Positions 34,721 to 39,992 of a stretch of 39,992 bases of DNA are shown in pieces. Under the pieces are notes generated by a model. It was not told where the DNA came from. It worked only from the letters and a program-made list of their open reading frames with translations, and searched no databases. The position numbers and the translations under genes are program-made. The stretch spans positions 1-39,992 of the forward strand of contig JAPJNB010000221.1 of the NCBI GenBank assembly GCA_026461385.1. The letters are read 5' to 3'. Origin of the DNA: Akkermansiaceae bacterium. GTDB taxonomy: Bacteria; Verrucomicrobiota; Verrucomicrobiia; Verrucomicrobiales; Akkermansiaceae. How positions within the stretch are numbered: the stretch's first letter is position 1; each line of letters starts with the position of its first letter.

Positions 34721-35491
34721 ATGGATCTCGGCACATTGATCAAAGGAAAGCGGGTACTCGTGACCGGCGCGTCGAGTGGGCTGGGCGCCCACTTTGCACG
34801 CCTCATGGCACGCAACGGCGCCGCCGTAGTCATCGCGGCAAGGCGAAAGGACAAGCTCGAGGCGCTCGCCGAGGAACTCGGTGCGCTGGGCGCATCACAG
34901 GTCACGGAAGGCGCCCTCGATGGCGCGGATGAGGCGTCGGTAAAACAGGCCTTTGAAGAGATTGCCACGACCGGCGCGGATCTCGATGTCGTGGTCAACA
35001 ACGCCGGCATCTCGGGCGATGGCTTGGCATTAAACCTGCCGACTAGCGACTTCGATGCCGTGGGTGGCACGAATCTCAGGGGTGTTTGGCTCGTGGCAAC
35101 TGAGGCGGCACGCCGCTGGAAAGCTGCACAGCGCGCAGGAGCCATCGTCAACATCGCCTCGATCCAAGCCGAGCGCGTAGCACCGGGACTGGCGGCGTAC
35201 TCGGCATCGAAGGCCGCCGTTGTGCAACTTACGAAGTCATTGGCGCTGGAGTGGGCTCGCTTCAACATCCGCGTCAACGCGCTCGAACCTGGCTACATCC
35301 GTACCGAACTGACAGCAGAGCTCTGGGATCAGCCCTACGGTGTCGAGATGATCAAGCGCATTCCGATGCGGCGACTTGGCGAACCTTCGGAACTGGATGG
35401 TCCGCTGCTGCTGCTCTCAAGCTCAGCCTCGTCTTGGATGACGGGTTCGGTGATCGCAGTCGACGGCGGCCATCTCGTCTCCGCGCTGTGA
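34721..35491 (+). CDS. Short-chain dehydrogenase/reductase
   Basis: The 256-residue SDR has TGASSGLG at 15-22, NNAG at 93-96, and catalytic Ser147, Tyr160, Lys164. Arg residues after the second strand (IAARRK) suggest NADP preference. Likely substrate is a 3-hydroxy- or 3-ketoacyl-CoA, or a side-chain alcohol. AAGGTG lies 5 bases before the ATG. 96 bases follow the ligase gene, containing nothing clear apart from a TTGACA at 34650 with no well-placed -10. Confidence 0.87.
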   Translation: MDLGTLIKGKRVLVTGASSGLGAHFARLMARNGAAVVIAARRKDKLEALAEELGALGASQVTEGALDGADEASVKQAFEEIATTGADLDVVVNNAGISGDGLALNLPTSDFDAVGGTNLRGVWLVATEAARRWKAAQRAGAIVNIASIQAERVAPGLAAYSASKAAVVQLTKSLALEWARFNIRVNALEPGYIRTELTAELWDQPYGVEMIKRIPMRRLGEPSELDGPLLLLSSSASSWMTGSVIAVDGGHLVSAL

Positions 35492-35654
35492 CGTCGCGCA
35501 CCGAATTCGACGATCCCCGATCCGGTGACGGAGTCGACAACTTGTCCATCATTGATAAAGTCAAGTAGTGCATGTTGGCCGAACTGCTGGGATATACAAG
35601 ACAAGGCACAGGCCTGCTGGCGTGAGAATTTTTCAACATCAGGAAGGCAAGAGC

Positions 35655-36224
35655 ATGGGAAATGACTGGAAAGCTGCCTGGCAACCACTGATGGATGCGG
35701 TGGGCCAGGACTTCAGTGAAGGCCGAGTGGTGAACGGAGCCGACGTGGTAACAGCAGCAACGATCCGCCGCTATCTCGAGCCGCTCGAATTTGACTGTCC
35801 TTTGCACTACGACGCTGACGTCGCGAAGGAGTTCGGATATGACGACGTGATCGCGCCGAACACTTCGATTCAGACGTTCTCGCTGCCACCGATGTGGGCG
35901 CCCGGTCAAACCATCTTTGAAAACGTCGATCGGAATGCGCAACCGGCCACGACTGCCATCGCAGGATTCAAATCGCCTCTGGAGCCGCCAACCACGGGCT
36001 TTTTCGCCACCGATTACGAAGCCGAATACCTCTTGCCCGTCACAGTGGGTGACCGCCTCTATCGCCACGGTGCAAAGCTCGTTAATTGTTTACCTAAAGA
36101 GACCAAGGTCGGGCGTGGTGCATTCCTGACCTGGGAGATGGAGATCCGCAATCAGCGGAACGAGGTGGTCGCCCGAACCAGGTCAACGTGGCTTCGCTAC
36201 AACCCACATGAGGCAGCACTGTGA
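35655..36224 (+). CDS. MaoC-like hydratase, N-terminal-type subunit
   Basis: The 189-residue hot-dog protein of the MaoC N-terminal/FAS1-dehydratase-like type has FDCPLHYDADVAKEFGYDDVIAP, TTGFFATDYEAEYLLPVTVGD, and a C-terminal EVVARTRSTWLRY. The Asp-His spacing in the hydratase motif is one residue short of the catalytic D-x4-H, so it is probably the structural partner of the next gene product. The open frame begins at 35568, but the ATG at 35655 suits the family start. The 163 bases before it hold no regulon site. It overlaps the next gene by 4 bases. Confidence 0.85.
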   Translation: MGNDWKAAWQPLMDAVGQDFSEGRVVNGADVVTAATIRRYLEPLEFDCPLHYDADVAKEFGYDDVIAPNTSIQTFSLPPMWAPGQTIFENVDRNAQPATTAIAGFKSPLEPPTTGFFATDYEAEYLLPVTVGDRLYRHGAKLVNCLPKETKVGRGAFLTWEMEIRNQRNEVVARTRSTWLRYNPHEAAL

Positions 36225-36682
36225 TTAACCAATCCACCCCGCATATCAAGGTACGCTATTGGGAAGACGTCAAAGAGGGCGATGAGTTGCGAACCCTCGA
36301 ATTTCCAATCACCGTTTACCGCCTCGTCATGGCGGCTGGTGCCAACCGTGACTTCAACGCAATCCACCACAACAGCGAGTACGCTAAGGCAAGCGGTGCC
36401 CCTGAAATGTATGCCAACAACCTGTTTCTTCAGGGAATGTGGGAGCGTTGCGTGCGCGATTACATCGGCTTGGCTGGCCGGATCCGCAAACTGTCAGGCT
36501 TCAGGATGAAGATATTCAATACGGTGGGTGACACCGTAACAGTGAAGGCCCGCGTCACCCGTAAATGGCTAGATGGTGAGGAGGGATGCGTCGAATTTGG
36601 GATTCAATCCGAGAACTCCAAAGGAGTCACCGTAGGCCCTGGATGCATCGTTGCCACTGTGCCGCGCTTGAAGCCAAGTTGA
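36221..36682 (+). CDS. MaoC-like enoyl-CoA hydratase, catalytic subunit
   Basis: The 153-residue hot-dog protein has the R-hydratase motif AGANRDFNAIHHN (Asp and His spaced D-x4-H), followed by MYANNLFLQGMWERCVRDYIG. The GTG start overlaps the stop of the previous gene (GTGA). Two coupled genes, one with and one without the full motif, match heteromeric MaoC hydratases such as ChsH1/ChsH2, whose enlarged tunnel takes bulky acyl-CoA. Last gene of the operon. Confidence 0.88.
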   Translation: MINQSTPHIKVRYWEDVKEGDELRTLEFPITVYRLVMAAGANRDFNAIHHNSEYAKASGAPEMYANNLFLQGMWERCVRDYIGLAGRIRKLSGFRMKIFNTVGDTVTVKARVTRKWLDGEEGCVEFGIQSENSKGVTVGPGCIVATVPRLKPS

Positions 36683-36972
36683 TACAGGGCATTTCACTAG
36701 AACTAGTTGTCCGCCACAAGGGCAACAGTTAACCTTTGAAAGTCAGCTATCGGACGGCAATTTCAACAGCCCCAACATCAGCAAAGGGTTCGTTTCTGCC
36801 CTTAGTTCCAGCTTGTCGTAGTCAGCTTTCAGCCTTTAGGCCTCTTCTACGTGCGGAGGTCTGGAATGCAGCGGTAGCAGACTTTGGGTCACAGCGATGT
36901 CTGCCTGCTATCGGCCAAAAGCTGACGTTGCGGCATGCGAGAGACAGCGGTCAACTGCACGCCGCTCGATTT
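36683..36972. other. Non-coding stretch between convergent genes
   Basis: No credible gene is seen. An imperfect hairpin, GTTGTCC with GGGCAAC, stands at about 36705-36727 after the MaoC stop but lacks a T-run. The remainder looks like non-coding sequence of the same style as 400-540. No regulon site is present. Confidence 0.4.
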
Positions 36973-37539
36973 CTACCCGACTCTTGGCGTCGCCTCGAAA
37001 ATGGCACAAGTTGTCGTTGCATGTGCATACAGCTTCCCGTCGGGGCCGACAATCCTGGCCTCAGAAGTGCCAATCTGGCGCCCGACGTGAATGGCATTGC
37101 CGATACATCGCAGCGGACCCGTTTTCATGTTGGCAGCACGCACGATGTTGAGATTGATTTGACTGGTCGTGTAACCCAGTCCCACCGGTAATTTGGTCTG
37201 AACAGCGCACCCGAGTGCGAAATCCAGCAAGGTTGCATACCAACCACCATGCACCGAACCCAGTGGGTTGTAGTGCTTGAGTTGAGGCGTGGCCTGGAAG
37301 ACAGCCAAACCTTCACCAATTTCGATCAACTCGCAATCGAACGTATCTGCCATGTAAGGGTGAGGCAACTCGCCCTCTAACAATGCCATCATCACCTGCA
37401 GTCCTGTTTTGCCAAGAACCTGCTCTGGTTTCGCCAGGCCTGCGTGCCCACCACCGCGTTCACGTCGGCGCCGCCGAACATCTTCCAATTGCGCTTGCCA
37501 GGCGTTCAGTGTGGCTTCGACCGTGTTTTCAGGATGCAT
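36973..37539 (-). CDS. PaaI-family acyl-CoA thioesterase
   Basis: The 188-residue hot-dog protein has the signature NPLGSVHGGWYATLLDFALGCAV, followed by LGYTTSQINLNIVRAA and HVGRQIGTSEARIVGPDGKLYAHAT, typical of the 4HBT/PaaI group that hydrolyses acyl-CoA to free CoA. The N-terminal 60 residues, with an Arg-rich RRRRRERGG stretch, are longer than the core family domain. The ATG at 37539 has no strong ribosome site. It lies 88 bases downstream of the exporter gene on the same strand and may be read through from it. Confidence 0.85.
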   Translation of the reverse strand: MHPENTVEATLNAWQAQLEDVRRRRRERGGGHAGLAKPEQVLGKTGLQVMMALLEGELPHPYMADTFDCELIEIGEGLAVFQATPQLKHYNPLGSVHGGWYATLLDFALGCAVQTKLPVGLGYTTSQINLNIVRAANMKTGPLRCIGNAIHVGRQIGTSEARIVGPDGKLYAHATTTCAIFEATPRVG

Positions 37540-37627
37540 GATGTGCCCAATTAGTTGGTTACGAAAAAATAAGACTCAGGGGTTCAGCCGAGCGCTATCG
37601 GAGAACATATGAATGGAGTGTCTGCGC

Positions 37628-39073
37628 TCATGACTTGGAGTTTTGAGGTCTGGTGTCGACCGGTAAGCACAACAGTCCCGTCAGCAGTGCCAGCGCGCCA
37701 TGTAAGAGGTACAAGGCATTGAAGTCTGCGCGTTGCAGCGTTGCATGCCCCAATAAGGCCACCGTGAGCGCCACGCCAAGCACCGAGCCGATTTGGCGCG
37801 TCGCTTGGTTGACCGCGCTGCCTACTGCATAGTGTGCAATAGGCAAGCGGTTAACGGCGGCAGCAGACAAAGACGGGAGCACCAGACCCACAGCGATCCC
37901 ACTCATGATCAATCCAGGCAGCCAATGCAGCAAATAGTTGGACTCGAGGCCGGGAACAATGAGAAACCACAGGCTGCTGAGTGCATAGAGCAGTGACCCA
38001 CCCACTAAAAAAGGTCGATGACCCAAGCGAGTGGCCAGTCGGCCGGTGACGATGGCGGTCGGCATCACCATAAGCGGTCCTGGAGTGACAGCCAAGCCGG
38101 CCTGCGGCAGGCTGTAGTGCCAGATGTTCATGACGTAAAAAAAGAAGGTCAAGAACATCATAGAGAACGCCGTGCCAAAGGTCAGCGTGGCAAGGTTGAT
38201 GTAGCGGTAAGTTCGGTGCTGAAACAATGCCAGGTCTACCAAAGGGTTGGCGGCTCGGCGTGCCCATGCCACAAACACAAGCGAGGCCATCAGGCCGGTG
38301 ACACCCATGGCAGTCAGCTCTGTGCTACTCCAGTTGGGCGCTTCAAACTCGACAATGGCCAAGGTGATGGCGCCTACAGCCAGCATCAACAAAGCCATAC
38401 CGACGACATCCACTCGACGCCGCTCGCTCGATGGAACGGATTCGGTGATCAGTGAAGCACCACGCCACAAGGCAAAGCCACCTATCGGTAGGTTGATGTA
38501 GAACGCCCAAGGCCATCCGAAATGATCGATCACGTAACTGCCTGCGCTGGGCCCAACAGCAGCGGCGAGTCCGCCAACGGCACCCCACAGACTCACCACC
38601 ACGGCACGTTTGTTCTGAGGAAAGGCAGCAAGCACGATGGAAAGCGATGCAGGGGTCAGCAAGGCGGCTCCGATGGCCTGCAGCACACGGGCCGCAGTTA
38701 GCCAGCTCACATTGCCAGCCAGACCACAAGCGGCTGAAGCTGTCAAAAACAAAGCAACACCCATCAGGAAGACGCGCTTGCGCCCATGAGTATCAGCCAG
38801 TCCCCCTGCAGGGATGAGCATCGTTGCATAGACCACGGTGTAGGCATTGAGTACCCATGAAATGTCAGCCGACGTGGCTGTTGGAAACGCGTGTCGTAGT
38901 GGGTCGAAGGCTGCGAAGAGCATCGTCGTGTCGAGTGACACCAAAAACGTCGCGATACTGGCAACCCAAAATACAGGCCATGGCGATGTCTGAGCAGATG
39001 CCGTCGGCGCCAATGCTGTCTTGGATTCAGCGTTGGTATCGGCATCTTGGGCAGTGGTTTTTTCAGTTTTCAT
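37628..39073 (-). CDS. MFS drug exporter, DHA2 (EmrB/QacA, 14-TM) family
   Basis: The 481-residue inner-membrane antiporter has about fourteen hydrophobic segments. Motif A of the family follows the second segment (GGLADTHGRKRVF). Motif C-like GAALLTPASLSIV and GPSAGSYVIDHFGWPWAFYINLPIG are DHA2 marks. It exports hydrophobic or toxic compounds using proton flow. The N-terminal 30 residues are polar and Thr-rich. The ATG at 39073 directly abuts a probable TetR operator (39076-39095). Same strand as, and 61 bases downstream of, tetR. Confidence 0.92.
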   Translation of the reverse strand: MKTEKTTAQDADTNAESKTALAPTASAQTSPWPVFWVASIATFLVSLDTTMLFAAFDPLRHAFPTATSADISWVLNAYTVVYATMLIPAGGLADTHGRKRVFLMGVALFLTASAACGLAGNVSWLTAARVLQAIGAALLTPASLSIVLAAFPQNKRAVVVSLWGAVGGLAAAVGPSAGSYVIDHFGWPWAFYINLPIGGFALWRGASLITESVPSSERRRVDVVGMALLMLAVGAITLAIVEFEAPNWSSTELTAMGVTGLMASLVFVAWARRAANPLVDLALFQHRTYRYINLATLTFGTAFSMMFLTFFFYVMNIWHYSLPQAGLAVTPGPLMVMPTAIVTGRLATRLGHRPFLVGGSLLYALSSLWFLIVPGLESNYLLHWLPGLIMSGIAVGLVLPSLSAAAVNRLPIAHYAVGSAVNQATRQIGSVLGVALTVALLGHATLQRADFNALYLLHGALALLTGLLCLPVDTRPQNSKS

Positions 39074-39075
39074 TT

Positions 39076-39095
39076 AATATGATGATCGTAATATT
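39076..39095. promoter_or_regulatory. Probable TetR operator at the exporter start
   Basis: AATATGATGATCGTAATATT is palindromic at 16 of 20 positions and ends two bases before the exporter start codon. The same 20 bases recur, inverted, with two changes upstream of the tetR gene (39731-39750). Confidence 0.65.
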
Positions 39096-39134
39096 TTGAA
39101 ATAGGACAAATTCACGTGTGACGTTGATTGCAAT

Positions 39135-39722
39135 TCAATGAGGGTTATCGGGTTGATGCTTTTGGAGCAGCGCTTCACGGGTTTGTACAAGCAAGTTGCG
39201 ACCGCCGGTACCACCAAGCGTACGAGCCAGTTGCAAGGCGCCGACCATCGTGGCAGTCACGACCTCGGCTTGTTCAGGATCGACGCCTTGAGGTAATGAC
39301 GAGCGCACAAATTCCACCAAATATGTGACGCGACGACGCGCCTCTTGATGCACGACATCGCCTTGTCGAGTCATTTCCGATGACAAGGCTGCAACAACAC
39401 AACCGTTTTCTGTGCGAATCAAATGTGAGTCATGAAGATACGCCCAAACGAGAGCGGAAAAACGCGAGTGACCTTTGACCATTCGCCGCGCCATTGCCTC
39501 CGAAAGTTCAGCTTGATTGCCGCGACTGGCTTCTTGCATGGCTTCGACCAACAGCGCTTCACGAGAGGCAAAGTGCGCATAAAAACCCCCGTGCGTGAGT
39601 CCTGCTTCTTTCATGATGTCGGCAACGCCTACGCCGCGATATCCAGCGCGGCGAATCGCGCGTGCCGCCACTTCAACGATTCGCTCGTGGCTTTGTTCTT
39701 TGCGTGAAAGTTGGGTGGACAT
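39135..39722 (-). CDS. TetR/AcrR-family repressor
   Basis: The 195-residue regulator's N-terminal helix-turn-helix spans about 10-56: RIVEVAARAIRRAGYRGVGVADIMKEAGLTHGGFYAHF in pieces typical of the NemR/AcrR-like branch, followed by FASREALL. The C-terminal domain (ENGCVVAALSSEM) is of the ligand-binding TetR_C type. It sits just upstream of the exporter in the same direction, with a matching 20-bp palindrome before each gene, so it most likely represses both itself and the exporter. Confidence 0.9.
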   Translation of the reverse strand: MSTQLSRKEQSHERIVEVAARAIRRAGYRGVGVADIMKEAGLTHGGFYAHFASREALLVEAMQEASRGNQAELSEAMARRMVKGHSRFSALVWAYLHDSHLIRTENGCVVAALSSEMTRQGDVVHQEARRRVTYLVEFVRSSLPQGVDPEQAEVVTATMVGALQLARTLGGTGGRNLLVQTREALLQKHQPDNPH

Positions 39723-39730
39723 GTCGAGCG

Positions 39731-39750
39731 AGTATTACGGTCATCATATT
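39731..39750. promoter_or_regulatory. Probable TetR operator upstream of tetR
   Basis: AGTATTACGGTCATCATATT; its reverse complement matches the exporter operator at 18 of 20 positions. It begins 9 bases upstream of the tetR ATG, over the expected ribosome-site/promoter region. Confidence 0.65.
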
Positions 39751-39889
39751 ATTTGTCAAATGCTCTCAGCCTTTTGATTCGTGAATAGAGTCTCAAGACC
39801 ACTTCCAGGAATGGCTGCTTTTCGAAAACAGCAATGACTACAGTGGGTCGATAACAGTCGACCAGACTTATTCGTATTAATGACTGCAA

Positions 39890-39992
39890 TCAGCCTTGGA
39901 TTCAACCGGTCGATGCAACACATTAAATTCTGCAAGAGCAGAAGGAGTGTTGCAGATGAAACAAAGACCTAGGATTTACTACTCTGAGAGCC
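39890..39992 (+). mobile_element. Left end of an IS30-like insertion sequence (partial)
   Basis: The segment before the transposase start contains ATTCAACCGGTCGATGCAAC (39900-39919), which resembles terminal repeats of IS30-family elements and lies 36 bases before the ATG. The other end is outside the window, so the boundary is approximate. Confidence 0.5.
39956..39992 (+). CDS. IS30-like transposase, first 12 codons
   Basis: The start MKQRPRIYYSES matches the amino terminus of IS30-family transposases as I know them (M-K-x-R-P-R-I-Y-Y). GGAG lies 11 bases upstream of the ATG. The gene runs off the window, so completeness cannot be judged. Confidence 0.55.
   Translation, partial: MKQRPRIYYSES

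Noticed and set aside
1..39992. CRISPR arrays, tRNA or rRNA genes, prophage
   Set aside because: I looked for regular short repeats, cloverleaf-like segments and phage structural genes and saw none.

Overview
The window looks like a chromosomal catabolic island from a betaproteobacterium of the Burkholderiales, most likely Comamonadaceae-like. This rests on two Bug-type (TctC) receptors, stacks of CoA-dependent degradation genes, the MalT-like LuxR regulator and moderately high G+C. The species cannot be read from the sequence. Apart from the edges, almost everything between 0.9 and 36.7 kb belongs to one theme: uptake, oxidation, CoA activation and beta-oxidation of an aliphatic, probably methyl-branched or alicyclic (isoprenoid-like) alcohol, ester or acid. 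No oxygenase is present, so the substrate enters already oxygenated.

Layout. 1-388: tail of a mannonate dehydratase (enolase superfamily). 389-892: non-coding, with hairpins and a terminator. 893-2110 (-): periplasmic binding protein. 2326-8329 (+): HSD10-like SDR, an in-frame remnant of a thiolase, livGFHM and an acyl-CoA synthetase. 8349-12172 (-): Zn alcohol dehydrogenase, aldehyde dehydrogenase, GFA-like Zn protein and PaaG-like crotonase. 12447-14099 (-): lipoprotein of the tannase/feruloyl-esterase fold. 14241-19547 (-): thiolase, fused hydratase/HAD protein with an eroded HAD half, and an ACAD10/11-like dehydrogenase overlapping an APH-type kinase. 19614-21907 (-): SCP2-type thiolase-like protein and enoyl-CoA hydratase. 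21980-24676 (-): MalT/LuxR-type regulator. 24780-25862 (-): alpha-methylacyl-CoA racemase. 25972-27150 (+): LCAD/IVD-type acyl-CoA dehydrogenase. 27184-29469 (-): two-subunit acyl-CoA dehydrogenase. 29671-32869 (+): Bug, family III CoA-transferase, Bug. 32987-36682 (+): AlkK-like ligase, SDR and a two-subunit MaoC hydratase. 36973-39722 (-): PaaI thioesterase, 14-TM exporter and TetR, probably a separate unit. 39.9 kb: start of an IS30-like element.

The main discovery is a 16-bp inverted repeat, TCGTC-N6-GACGA (best form TCGTCGCTTCCGACGA), found nine times and only between genes. Each copy is followed, 20-23 bp from its edge, by a -10-like hexamer (usually TANNNT) pointing into a catabolic gene. 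The centre therefore falls near -42 to -44, the position of a class-II activator that replaces the -35 box. Together the sites serve essentially every catabolic transcription unit between 0.9 and 36.7 kb, two of them in both directions, and three genes appear to be transcribed as leaderless mRNAs. The LuxR-type protein encoded in the middle is the best candidate activator. This looks like a complete single-regulator regulon.

The racemase, the heteromeric dehydrogenase, the heteromeric MaoC hydratase and the thiolase-like proteins recall sterol side-chain or isoprenoid degradation. The kinase-dehydrogenase pair recalls 4-hydroxyacyl-CoA degradation (LvaA/ACAD10-11 chemistry). The actual substrate is inferred, not shown.
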